Shown here piece by piece: positions 26,164 to 34,509 of a stretch of 39,013 nucleotides of DNA. Within the stretch, counting starts at the first letter, position 1. Each line of letters begins with the position of its first letter. The stretch covers positions 1 through 39,013 of the forward strand of contig CAJXCD010000013.1 of assembly GCA_913051545.1 (NCBI GenBank), given 5' to 3'. The translations under genes were made by a program, and so were the position numbers. Origin of the DNA: an uncultured Chloroflexota bacterium (lineage in GTDB: Bacteria > Chloroflexota > Dehalococcoidia > Lucifugimonadales > CAJXCD01). The notes under the pieces were generated by a model that saw only the letters and a list, made by a program, of their open reading frames with translations, did no database searches and was not told where the DNA came from.

Positions 26164-26862
26164 TTAAGAATTTTGATTCGATCTATGATTCAAGATCCTT
26201 AAAATATCTGACTGATTAAAATACGGCTCCATCTGCTTAATGAATTTATCTAATGTTTCCTCTACTGCAGATCCAGTTGTATCAATTGTAAATTTATTCT
26301 TTATGCTGGAACGTTCATATTCTTCTTCAAATTTATTAAGCACATCCTTTATGTCTCTTTCTTGTAAGACAGGATTATAATGTGGAGTATGTTTCATACG
26401 GTTCAAAATGGTTTCAGAAGATGCTTTTATCAAAACTAAGGGCATATCTGGGGCCAAGTCTGCTATGTCGTGTTCGAAGTGTTCCTGATTCGCTCTTCGC
26501 TCCACTTCATCGTTGTAATAATCGAAATACATAGGTGCATAAATCGCATTTTCGATGTGTAGTCCAATGGACAAGTAGTCGGGACTTTGTAAAGCACCGG
26601 GCGCTATATGATATGTTATGTTGTGCCTTTGAATCATTTCCTTGGTCTTTGGACTGAGAGCTAAAATTTGCTCCTGCTCCTCAGGGGTAAAAAGGTTGTA
26701 GTCATCTAGACCAGGGTGGCCGCTAGTATGTGGGATTTTCCAGTGGTCATGATACGCAATCAGACCCTTACCTTCACCCATAACTTTATGACTCCAAGTA
26801 CGTATACCTTCAGCTAGAGTAGTAGTACCTGAATATTCACAACCAATTAAAATTAATCTCAA
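26164..26862 (-). CDS. P-loop NTPase-like protein with lysine-less Walker A
   Basis: A 232-residue soluble protein opening with MRLILIGCEYSGTTTLAEGI, a P-loop of the form GxxxxGTTT: threonine 13 takes the place of the invariant Walker A lysine. Later come VLIKASSETILNRMK (like the sugar/nucleotide-kinase strand with DxxR-type lid residues), HYNPVLQERDIKDVLNKFEEEYERSSIKNKFTID and a final TTGS. The layout resembles small-molecule or nucleoside kinases of the deoxynucleoside/thymidylate kinase type. A histidine-rich central region (IAYHDHWKIPHTSGHP) is unusual. TTG 26862 is supported by AAGGAG eight bases upstream. The substrate is unknown. It lies just upstream of the Gfo/Idh/MocA gene and may share its transcript. 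Confidence 0.7.
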   Translation of the reverse strand: MRLILIGCEYSGTTTLAEGIRTWSHKVMGEGKGLIAYHDHWKIPHTSGHPGLDDYNLFTPEEQEQILALSPKTKEMIQRHNITYHIAPGALQSPDYLSIGLHIENAIYAPMYFDYYNDEVERRANQEHFEHDIADLAPDMPLVLIKASSETILNRMKHTPHYNPVLQERDIKDVLNKFEEEYERSSIKNKFTIDTTGSAVEETLDKFIKQMEPYFNQSDILRILNHRSNQNS

Positions 26863-27072
26863 ATTACCAGCTCCTTAATTATCGCTGTCATCTTAAACTA
26901 TCATCTCTTGAAAGTGATAATACCAATTGGTTAAAAATTAGTATACCTAGGCATACCATCAATACCTACACATTGACACCACAGTTGGCTGCCAATAAAC
27001 TCCTGTATACCATATACCAGTATCAACACATGATACCTTAACCCTTTTATGAAATAGGATCGAACATTATCG

Positions 27073-28314
27073 ATGAACATATTTTTTACAATAATTCTCT
27101 TCGCTTTGATTTTCGAATATGTGTTAGACATGATTGCCAATTATCTTAATTTAAAATCTATCAAATCCGTGGTACCAGAAGGCTTGTCCGAAATATATGA
27201 ACCTGAAGAATATCGTAAATCCCAAGATTACTTACGTACTACCACTAAATTTGCCTTCCTCACCAATACTTTTAAATTGACACTCTTGATAGGTTTCTGG
27301 TTCGTAGGAGGGTTCGGATGGCTAGATGAATCAATACGAGAACAAAATTTTCATGTAATAGTAAATGGGTTGCTTTTTATATCAATTCTCCTATTAGGCC
27401 AACTCGTATTGACCATCCCTTTCGAGATATACAGTACGTTCGTTATTGAAGATAGATTCGGTTTCAATAAAACTACACCTTCAACATTTGCTTATGATCG
27501 TGTAAAAGGACTCCTAATACTCCTTATCATAGGTGGGCCTCTCATAGCAGGCATACTATCTTTCTTTGAATATGCGGGTTCATTAGCATGGGTCTACTGC
27601 TGGATAGCAGTCACATTATTTAGCCTCGGGCTACAATTTATCGCTCCTACTTGGATTATGCCAATATTTAATAAATTCACACCGTTAGAAAAAGGTAATC
27701 TAAGAGACTCGATTTTTGAGTACGCAAATACAGTTAATTTTTCTATAGACAACATACTTTTAATGGATGGATCAAAACGATCTAACAAGGCTAATGCTTT
27801 CTTTACTGGATTTGGAAAACATAAGCGGATTGCCCTATTTGACACCCTGATTGAGAAACATTCCGTATCGGAACTGGTGTCAATAATTGGTCATGAAATT
27901 GGACATTATAAAAAAGGTCATATCATTCAAAGGCTGGTATTTAGCATAATACACAGTGGAGTAATATTTTTCCTATTATCAATATTCTTAAACAGTACAG
28001 AACTTTATGATGCCTTCTTCGTCGATGAGCAGTCGGTGTATGCAGGATTACTGTTCTTTGGCCTACTCTACACACCAATAGAAATTATATTAGGCCCTAT
28101 CATGCAAGGACTGTCACGCAAACATGAATATGAGGCAGATGTATGGGCAGTTGATACAGTTAATGACCATGAAAGTCTCTCTAACGGTTTAAAAAAATTG
28201 TCTGTAGATAATCTTTCAAATCTAACACCACATCCACTGTATGTATTCTTGAATTATTCCCATCCACCACTGCTAAAACGACTCCAAGCTATCGAACTCA
28301 GGGCTTCAAAATAA
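27073..28314 (+). CDS. M48 family metalloprotease, Ste24/CAAX-protease-like
   Basis: A 413-residue membrane zinc protease of the Ste24 (CAAX prenyl protease 1) type. Several membrane helices alternate along the chain, with a helix at the very N-terminus. PFEIYSTFVIEDRFGFNKTTPSTF is the Ste24 signature. The zinc motif HEIGHYKKGH starts at His274 (His274, Glu275, His278), and KHEYEADVWAVD supplies the third ligand glutamate. HPPLLKRLQAIE near the end is also typical. Bacterial homologues act in membrane-protein quality control rather than prenyl processing. The ATG at 27073 starts the first helix (MNIFFTIILFALIFEY). It stands alone on the plus strand and is convergent with the EEP gene. Confidence 0.93.
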   Translation: MNIFFTIILFALIFEYVLDMIANYLNLKSIKSVVPEGLSEIYEPEEYRKSQDYLRTTTKFAFLTNTFKLTLLIGFWFVGGFGWLDESIREQNFHVIVNGLLFISILLLGQLVLTIPFEIYSTFVIEDRFGFNKTTPSTFAYDRVKGLLILLIIGGPLIAGILSFFEYAGSLAWVYCWIAVTLFSLGLQFIAPTWIMPIFNKFTPLEKGNLRDSIFEYANTVNFSIDNILLMDGSKRSNKANAFFTGFGKHKRIALFDTLIEKHSVSELVSIIGHEIGHYKKGHIIQRLVFSIIHSGVIFFLLSIFLNSTELYDAFFVDEQSVYAGLLFFGLLYTPIEIILGPIMQGLSRKHEYEADVWAVDTVNDHESLSNGLKKLSVDNLSNLTPHPLYVFLNYSHPPLLKRLQAIELRASK

Positions 28315-28364
28315 CTAAAACATAGTCCGATTCAGGAATTAAAATATCTCGCTTAACTACGTGT

Positions 28365-29495
28365 TTATGGTAATAAAATTTCAGCAAAAACTGCGAAATG
28401 GTCAGATGGATATACGCCATCTTCGTTGGATCTGTTAAGAGTTACAAAACTTTCTAAAATATTTTTACTTTGGAAATGCGAACTGAGAAATATGTAGTCG
28501 ATTCTACTTGCTATTTCAAGGTATTTTGATTCAAACCTATCTGTCTGACCTTGAGATTCCAAACTGTTTTCCTCCATCAGGCGTACCTTTGGGTTTAAGA
28601 TGGAATCGGAAGTGAACCCTGATAACCCTGGATTTTTTTCACGAAAAGCATCTATGAAATGGTAATCCAAAATTGTTCTAATTTCGTTTGAATTTTCAAT
28701 CGAATTGAAATCTCCTAGAAGTATTATAGGATGCTCGTTATCTGTTTCATTCCTGATCCAGGATATTGCCAAAAACAATTCCTCTTCTCTTCTTTGCGAT
28801 GCCTCTTTAGCTCTATTATCAAAAAAATCATATTCGGAATCAGTTATTTCACCTGCATTTCTTAATTCAGACAGGTCATCAATATAAGTATCACCGAATG
28901 GAAAACCGGCATGTAAATGAGTGTTCAGTATATAAATTTCTTTACCTTCAACTCTAATTTTACCGATGAGAGCATACCTTGTTTCCGATAACTGGAAAGA
29001 TACTTGCGTGTTCTGAATACTAAACCAGGGGCCGGATAGTCTAATTTTCCCCACCAACTCTAAATTTAGTTCTTCCCTAGCAAGTAAAATAAGTCCTTCA
29101 CTAACGTTTAACGGTATCCCCCACCCAAATAGTTTTACACCTCCATTTGCTATCTGGTGGATTTCATCGAAACCCAAATCAGAGGCAATCTTGGTAGCAT
29201 ACTCAGGAAGAGGATTAGCTTCTTGCAACGCTATTACATCCGGATCCAATCGTTGCAATTCCTCTAGCAATTGGCTATACCTCACTTCTCTCCTATCAGA
29301 GGTTTCATATTCACCAAGTTTCAAGATGCCTTCATCTGTTACAAGACCATGCCAAGCGTTGAATGTAAGTATCTTTAGGCTAGTAGATTCTGAATCAACA
29401 GCCTCTGTTGTCAGATCTCTTTCTAAGGCAGAGTGATCGTAATAAATGGGACTTGTTAAAAACAAAATATTTACTACAATTACAACTAAAATCAA
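28365..29495 (-). CDS. Membrane-anchored endonuclease/exonuclease/phosphatase (EEP) family protein
   Basis: A DNase I-fold phosphodiesterase of about 376 residues with a hydrophobic N-terminal anchor (ILVVIVVNILFLTSP). All EEP motifs are visible in order: LKILTFNAW, VIALQEANP (metal-binding Glu), ILNTHLHAG (His), ILLGDFNSIE (Asp and Asn), RIDYIFLS and the final PSDHFAVFAEI. The fold includes nucleases, inositol phosphatases and neutral sphingomyelinases; the membrane anchor and the ceramidase-like gene upstream favour a lipid substrate. The start is uncertain: TTG 29495 has no ribosome binding site. The frame stays open upstream to TAA (29580-29582) through another hydrophobic stretch (HWIITLLINRKIVLACAV), so a non-standard ATT start near 29561 is possible and would give a longer anchor. 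Confidence 0.88.
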   Translation of the reverse strand: MILVVIVVNILFLTSPIYYDHSALERDLTTEAVDSESTSLKILTFNAWHGLVTDEGILKLGEYETSDRREVRYSQLLEELQRLDPDVIALQEANPLPEYATKIASDLGFDEIHQIANGGVKLFGWGIPLNVSEGLILLAREELNLELVGKIRLSGPWFSIQNTQVSFQLSETRYALIGKIRVEGKEIYILNTHLHAGFPFGDTYIDDLSELRNAGEITDSEYDFFDNRAKEASQRREEELFLAISWIRNETDNEHPIILLGDFNSIENSNEIRTILDYHFIDAFREKNPGLSGFTSDSILNPKVRLMEENSLESQGQTDRFESKYLEIASRIDYIFLSSHFQSKNILESFVTLNRSNEDGVYPSDHFAVFAEILLP

Positions 29496-29563
29496 TACAG
29501 CACACGCCAGTACTATCTTGCGATTAATAAGCAGTGTGATTATCCAATGTAGACGATCAATAA

Positions 29564-29725
29564 CTAGCTGTTTTTTCTTTTAGAACTTACGTGATCATAG
29601 CGCGCCTGAGCCCACTTAAGAGGTACAAAGATCCAGATTCCAACTAATATGGCCGAAACTATAGAGCCCGAGCGTAGTTTCCGTAGTGAAGTATTGAATA
29701 TAAATCGTCGATCTATTTTTTCCAT
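29564..29725 (-). CDS. Small single-helix membrane protein (53 aa)
   Basis: An ATG at 29725 opens a 53-codon minus-strand frame ending at TAG (29564-29566). The product has a basic head (MEKIDRRFIFNTSLRKLRSG), one membrane helix (SIVSAILVGIWIFVPLKWA) and a basic tail (SSKRKN), as small membrane proteins often do. A consensus-like TATAAT (29734-29739 in reverse) lies only eight bases before the ATG, which would give a near-leaderless message. It fills the gap between the ceramidase-like gene and the EEP gene, and its stop lies near the possible upstream start of the EEP frame. A plus-strand frame over the same bases has no comparable features. The function is unknown. Confidence 0.5.
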   Translation of the reverse strand: MEKIDRRFIFNTSLRKLRSGSIVSAILVGIWIFVPLKWAQARYDHVSSKRKNS

Positions 29726-29813
29726 CGCCCTACATTATATCCGAAATAAACTAAATTGGTTTGTTCTAAGCGCCTGGATTACCCTTGATGCGATTTTTCT
29801 CCTGAGACTACTA

Positions 29814-30803
29814 TCAGCTTGTGACATTAAAATCTCTATCCGTCCTAAGAAATTTAAAAAAGCACCAAGTTGAAAAAGCCGTAGTTAGATGCCAAATTGC
29901 GTGAGGCTGTATTAACGAATCTGGATCGCAGTAATAACTGTCTGGATAACCCTGCAACCAAATCATATACGCGATCAGGAAGCTGAAAATGCCACCAAAT
30001 GCCCAAGGGCTATAAGTTCTTTTTATACGTGGTTGATTTGGTGACAGTACACCAGGTATCCAAAACAAAATTACCCACCAGTGCTTATCAATATCCAAAA
30101 AGATGTCTGAAGGCATGATACCGAAAATAGCCGCAACTACAAATCCAAAAAATCCTGAGATCCACCTCATTTTTGGTGTCCAGAATTTAAACAAGACTTC
30201 CGAAATTATCCATAAAGCTATAGAAACATCAAAAACATCTAAATTAATACCTAACTTGGATCCGAATATCCACCTGGTCAATGAGTAAACTAATACTATC
30301 GATGTATATACTGTAAGAAACCTTCTTAAACTCCATCTCCCCATTTCCTTGAGGTTGATTAACCAAGGCACAAGAATATACATAACCATAGACTGGTTAT
30401 CTGCCCACCCTCCCCAACCTGTGTGTGTTCCGTGCATCAACATGGAGCCGATACCCAAATAAATAGTGGCTCCTGCATATAAAATAGCTACAGGAGTAAA
30501 TCCATGAAATTGATTCCGATCGCGTAAACTTTTTTGATCACGGGATAAAACTCTTATCATCAATAAACCGGCAAACATGAAACCTATATTACTTAAAGCA
30601 TTTACAGGTTCTCTGAAAATACTACTGCTAACTCTTTCACACCACCCCGAAACACGACCAATAGAATCTTGTGACCCTGATGGAATAGTTACACCTAGAA
30701 ACCCAAGACTTGCATAGAGGATAAGAAATACAACGCACACGGAAAGCGCAATTGGGAATATCCTTTTCCCCCACTTATTTTCCGAAACTATTGTGGTATC
30801 CAT
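29814..30803 (-). CDS. CREST-family/alkaline ceramidase-like membrane hydrolase
   Basis: An integral membrane protein of about 329 residues with roughly seven helices. Its motifs match the CREST superfamily (ceramidase PF05875-like): CERVSSSIFREPVNALSNIGF near residue 55-75, then GSMLMHGTHTGWGGWADNQSMVMY (histidine and D..S), and near the end DPDSLIQPHAIWHLTTAFSTW with the HxxxH histidines. These Ser/His/Asp residues form the zinc site of alkaline ceramidases, which hydrolyse the N-acyl bond of ceramide. I chose ATG 30803 (MDTTIVSENK) over a longer frame to 30971, since that extension would overlap the divergent sialidase-like gene and adds 56 unconserved residues. It lies upstream of a small membrane protein and the EEP phosphodiesterase on the same strand. 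Confidence 0.85.
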   Translation of the reverse strand: MDTTIVSENKWGKRIFPIALSVCVVFLILYASLGFLGVTIPSGSQDSIGRVSGWCERVSSSIFREPVNALSNIGFMFAGLLMIRVLSRDQKSLRDRNQFHGFTPVAILYAGATIYLGIGSMLMHGTHTGWGGWADNQSMVMYILVPWLINLKEMGRWSLRRFLTVYTSIVLVYSLTRWIFGSKLGINLDVFDVSIALWIISEVLFKFWTPKMRWISGFFGFVVAAIFGIMPSDIFLDIDKHWWVILFWIPGVLSPNQPRIKRTYSPWAFGGIFSFLIAYMIWLQGYPDSYYCDPDSLIQPHAIWHLTTAFSTWCFFKFLRTDRDFNVTS

Positions 30804-30910
30804 TTGACATGTATCGAAATGTGATTCATAAAGACTATTTGTATACCTATTTTGCAAATGAAATGTTATCGTAAGTCTAACACCACTGGAATAGCCGATA
30901 GAGATAATCA

Positions 30911-32032
30911 ATGAGTTGGCGAATACTCGACCACATAACTTTATATAAAGAACAAGGGTTATATGCGGCACACCCTAATATAATTCGAGCTCCATCCGGG
31001 GACTTAATAATCCTTTTCCATAGGTCGCCGTACTTAGGATATCCCCACCATAGCCACCCACTGTTTGAAGTATTCAGTTGCCGTTCAATAGACGAGGGAA
31101 AAACCTGGAGTCAAGCCTTGCCGGTAGTATCAGACCACTTAGGAGGCATTATAGACTTCGGCACACATACACTCTCAGACGGAAGTATTTTCCTACATGC
31201 TTCAACCAATGAACTAATCCCTGCAAAGAACATCACTGAAATAAGCTTTAGCGAATCTCCTCACTCTAAGGCTATAGGAAATCATGAAGATTCAACCTGG
31301 ATATCAAGACCAGGCATACCATTTTGGGTTCGTTCGAAAGATAATGGGTACAGCTGGAGCTCACCTGTGAGATTCCCCGCAATAGACAACGCCGTATGGG
31401 GGTATCCAGCAGAACATTCTGGAGTATGTCGTAGCGGACTTCTGTCACTTCCAAATGGTCGATTACTTATGCCAAGTAAAGCCACAGATAATCCGGGCGG
31501 AGAACAGCCATATTTTGGAATGATTCGTTTCTCAGATGACATGGGAGAAACGTGGAAGTACGGTGGTAGGATTGCTGAAGATCAAATAGCACATTTTAGT
31601 GAACCTACAATTCATCAAACTCCAAAAGGGAGAATATTGGCATTATATCGTTTCCACCCGGGGCCAACTACAGGAGCCAAGTGTCTTGCTTTAGTGTCAT
31701 CAGAAGATGAAGGTGAAACGTGGTCCAATTGGGAAACCACATCAATTTCGGGTAGCCCCGGGCATATGCTCGGACTTAGAGATGGACGTATATTCATTAC
31801 AGTCGGAACCCGATGGAAGGGGCAACGTGGATGCACTGCTCGAGTGACAGAACCTGAAGGGACAGATTTGAACTCTGCTACTGACTTCATAATACGAAGT
31901 GACGCCCAAAATTCGGACTGCGGATATCCGTGGTCAGTAGAACTTAATGATGGCAAAATTATGGTTGTGTACTACTATTCATACAAAGATGGATCATGCG
32001 GCATTGAAGGAACAATAGTAGAAGAGTTTTAG
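30911..32032 (+). CDS. Sialidase-like BNR/Asp-box propeller protein
   Basis: A 373-residue sialidase-superfamily protein. An N-terminal RIP-like arginine lies in HPNIIRAPSGDLIILFH, and four Asp boxes are visible: SIDEGKTW, SKDNGYSW, SDDMGETW and SEDEGETW. SGVCRSGLLSLPNGRLLMPS and GYPWSVELNDGKIMVVYYY resemble blade strands of exo-alpha-sialidases. No signal peptide is present, so the protein is predicted cytoplasmic. ATG 30911 follows a weak GAGATAATCA stretch. The last strand (MVVYYYSYKDG...GIEGTIVEEF) matches the end of the protein at 23786-24991 (FTAYYYMQEDGNGFGGTRHI), so the two are probably paralogues. It is divergent from the ceramidase-like gene with about 107 bases between starts. Confidence 0.82.
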   Translation: MSWRILDHITLYKEQGLYAAHPNIIRAPSGDLIILFHRSPYLGYPHHSHPLFEVFSCRSIDEGKTWSQALPVVSDHLGGIIDFGTHTLSDGSIFLHASTNELIPAKNITEISFSESPHSKAIGNHEDSTWISRPGIPFWVRSKDNGYSWSSPVRFPAIDNAVWGYPAEHSGVCRSGLLSLPNGRLLMPSKATDNPGGEQPYFGMIRFSDDMGETWKYGGRIAEDQIAHFSEPTIHQTPKGRILALYRFHPGPTTGAKCLALVSSEDEGETWSNWETTSISGSPGHMLGLRDGRIFITVGTRWKGQRGCTARVTEPEGTDLNSATDFIIRSDAQNSDCGYPWSVELNDGKIMVVYYYSYKDGSCGIEGTIVEEF

Positions 32033-32176
32033 CAGACAAGACGCGTGTTGATTATCGATACTTAGATATGTGTCATAGTCAAATTGAGTGAATACGGAAC
32101 TAATCTGAAAATTATCGTATCAGTGTTGTCCATAAGTTTCTGACGATCACAAATTTGGGATTTCGTTCATTGTAAA

Positions 32177-33301
32177 TCAAGTTCCGTCTATTTCTTCAAC
32201 CCACCAATGATGCTCATTAACTCTCTTACTCTCAGCATCGTATACAATACTGGACTGTATCAAGAGACGATTCGGTACTGTTTGATCGTATTTACCTATC
32301 ACTTCATTCGCTGAATATGCGTCATAACCATTCGGGAAGGGTTTACGATGCAAAATAATGCCATCGTCCCAATGGATACCATCTGGTGATGAATACAGTA
32401 CCAGATTCCCCGGATCATGACTCATACTGCCGCTACGTCCGTGCAGAAAGTACAAATTGCCTATTTTGGACGAAAGTTGGGGGTTACGGATAGCACGAGC
32501 GAATTTTGTGGTTTGTACCTCTGACCATGTTCGCCCTTCATCGATGCTTATAACATAATCGATGTTGTATTCATCGATAGGTGTATCAGTACGGTAAGCG
32601 TATGAATAAACTATGATTTCACCCTGATCAAGCACGCCAGCCGTTACATAGTAGTTCCGACAATCAAATGGGAGTAAACTGCGTTTTTCAAAAGTTTCAC
32701 CATTGTTTCCAGAGACATATAGACTGTAAGGACCATCACTATAAGTAGGCGACCCACCCATAAACACCGCGAAGATTTGGCTGTTATGCACAAAAACCGC
32801 ATCCAAAGTAAATGAAACTTCTTCAACGTTAGCTCCAGTATCCAGAGGGTATGGATCGCTCCAGGTATAACCCTGATCATGACTCATAAGGTAGACAGGC
32901 GTAAATTTTTTGATCCACGGCTCTCCATCAAATCGCAATATAAAAGCTATGAGCGTACCGTTAGGTGCAGTAGTTACTGCAAATACCAGGGCAGAATAAA
33001 GATCGTCACCTTCCCATGCACGTTTAGAATAGTCCAGTATGCTCGGTGAACTCCAGGTCTTTCCCCCATCCTTTGACCTTCGGTATTCCGACCACCCCCC
33101 AACACCGTGACCCGCCAGAATTTCTCCAGATGTGTTGGGGTAGAAAGATACGATATCACCATTCTGACACTCGGTAATACAGTTGCCTCCGTGACCTGAC
33201 CTGCCAAATTTTTGATGATCTACAAACAGTAAACCATCGTTGGGAACACTGTCAGGTAATATCTTGAACTCATTCGATGAACTTTCACTCGCAACTGCCA
33301 T
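32177..33301 (-). CDS. Sialidase-like BNR/Asp-box propeller protein
   Basis: A third Asp-box propeller, 374 residues. Boxes are SKDGGKTW, SHDQGYTW, SGNNGETF, SIDEGRTW and SSPDGIHW, spread evenly through the chain as expected for a six-bladed propeller. It starts MAVASESSSNEFKILPDSVP, which is not a signal peptide. FGRSGHGGNCITECQNGDIVSFYPN occupies the place of the first blade, with no obvious RIP arginine, so it is more distant from true sialidases than the plus-strand neighbour. AGGAG lies seven bases before ATG 33301. It converges with the preceding propeller gene and lies 82 bases downstream of the unknown 353-residue gene on its own strand, suggesting co-transcription with it. Confidence 0.8.
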   Translation of the reverse strand: MAVASESSSNEFKILPDSVPNDGLLFVDHQKFGRSGHGGNCITECQNGDIVSFYPNTSGEILAGHGVGGWSEYRRSKDGGKTWSSPSILDYSKRAWEGDDLYSALVFAVTTAPNGTLIAFILRFDGEPWIKKFTPVYLMSHDQGYTWSDPYPLDTGANVEEVSFTLDAVFVHNSQIFAVFMGGSPTYSDGPYSLYVSGNNGETFEKRSLLPFDCRNYYVTAGVLDQGEIIVYSYAYRTDTPIDEYNIDYVISIDEGRTWSEVQTTKFARAIRNPQLSSKIGNLYFLHGRSGSMSHDPGNLVLYSSPDGIHWDDGIILHRKPFPNGYDAYSANEVIGKYDQTVPNRLLIQSSIVYDAESKRVNEHHWWVEEIDGT

Positions 33302-33383
33302 TGCATATCTCCTAATCGTGGTACATAGTCGAACAGTATATATTAACCATTTTGAGAAATCACAAGATCAGTCATGCGTTAAG

Positions 33384-34445
33384 CTAAACTTCGGAATATA
33401 TGGTCGCGGTATATAAAAGTTCTCTAAACCTATCGTAAGCAGTATCACATCCTATCAAATAGCAAGTTTGTAACTCTGAGGATACTTTTCGTGTGCCACT
33501 AAGTACAGGAACTCTGAGATTTCCATTCTGGACCGCTAGCGAAGGGTTTTCACTAGGCCAAACCTTGTGACCGGTGACATTCCAACCTTCTAGGGAAACA
33601 CCCTCTATTGGTACATGGACAAAATAACTTGGATCTTCCAATCTCGCACGCGCCCTAACAAATAACCCCATCGGACGTCCCTGTGATTTCTCCCACAGGA
33701 ACAACCTAATATCACTCTCCAGTGAGAGCCTTTCCCTAAAATCCGCATCAAACAATATTGGTGCACCACTTACGGAAAGATCAAAGCGGTTCTCGATAGG
33801 ATTTGTCCACCCTAAATAATCAGACAGCATCGATTTCCAATCGACCGCACACTGTTCAAAGCCTTCACCAAACGCCTCTGATTCAACAGTCGAGGGATCA
33901 ACTTCAAAACCTCTTTTACGAAATTCTTCTTTAATCTCCATGGCATACAGTCGATTTCCCTGGACAACCTTCAATGCTGCAGGTCTCCAATTATATCCAC
34001 TCACTTCACATGCCTCCCGTATCTCCTTAATCATATCTTCTCTCTCTGACACTGGGAGGATATCCCAAAACTCACTTCGCCCTTCCATATCTTCGTCTTC
34101 CAAGAAGTGTCTAATAGGATCATCCATCTCTTCCAACTGCTCTGGCTCCCGATAAACATCGGATTTTATTACTAGACACCTCGTACCCAAAATACGTTCC
34201 GCATAACTTATCAACTCCCGCATTTCATTTGATTTCCCTATCGGATAAATGATCAACACGTCGTCTTCTAGCATCTTGCTAATAAATTCTTTTTGCTTCT
34301 GATTAACGCGCTTTTCCCAATTTGAAGCTGCATAAAAATCCGAAAGATTCCCACCGTTTTGGACAAAAGATTCTGGGGGACCGTCAGGAAATTCAGCCCA
34401 ACATGTAGGGTGAATCATAAAAAAAACTCTTTGAATATTTATCAT
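33384..34445 (-). CDS. Hypothetical protein (353 aa), no recognised domain
   Basis: A soluble 353-residue protein starting at an ATG preceded by TAGGAGAGTTT. The first part has a Rossmann-like feel: VFFMIHPTCWAEFPDG, then DDVLIIYPIGKSNEMRELISYAERILGTRCLVI, then an acidic segment (EQLEEMDDPIRHFLEDEDMEGR). The second half is beta-rich (LSVSGAPILFDADFRERLSLESDIRLFLWEK, PMGLFVRARARLEDPSYFVHVPIEGVSLEGW). Aromatic and acidic residues are frequent. I do not recognise the family and see no signal peptide or membrane segment. It lies directly upstream of the third propeller gene, so a linked role in the same sugar-related pathway is possible but unproven. Confidence 0.72.
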   Translation of the reverse strand: MINIQRVFFMIHPTCWAEFPDGPPESFVQNGGNLSDFYAASNWEKRVNQKQKEFISKMLEDDVLIIYPIGKSNEMRELISYAERILGTRCLVIKSDVYREPEQLEEMDDPIRHFLEDEDMEGRSEFWDILPVSEREDMIKEIREACEVSGYNWRPAALKVVQGNRLYAMEIKEEFRKRGFEVDPSTVESEAFGEGFEQCAVDWKSMLSDYLGWTNPIENRFDLSVSGAPILFDADFRERLSLESDIRLFLWEKSQGRPMGLFVRARARLEDPSYFVHVPIEGVSLEGWNVTGHKVWPSENPSLAVQNGNLRVPVLSGTRKVSSELQTCYLIGCDTAYDRFRELLYTATIYSEV

Positions 34446-34509
34446 AAACTCTCCTAACTAGATAGACGAGGAAGGGATACATAGCGCTATATCATGAATA
34501 CTCAAATAT

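Noticed and set aside
29649-29873. 74-residue plus-strand frame
   Set aside because: It overlaps the end of the ceramidase-like gene and lies opposite the better-supported 53-residue minus-strand frame; no ribosome binding site.
30804-30971. N-terminal extension of the ceramidase-like protein
   Set aside because: It would overlap the divergent sialidase-like gene and adds residues with no family similarity; ATG 30803 is a better start.
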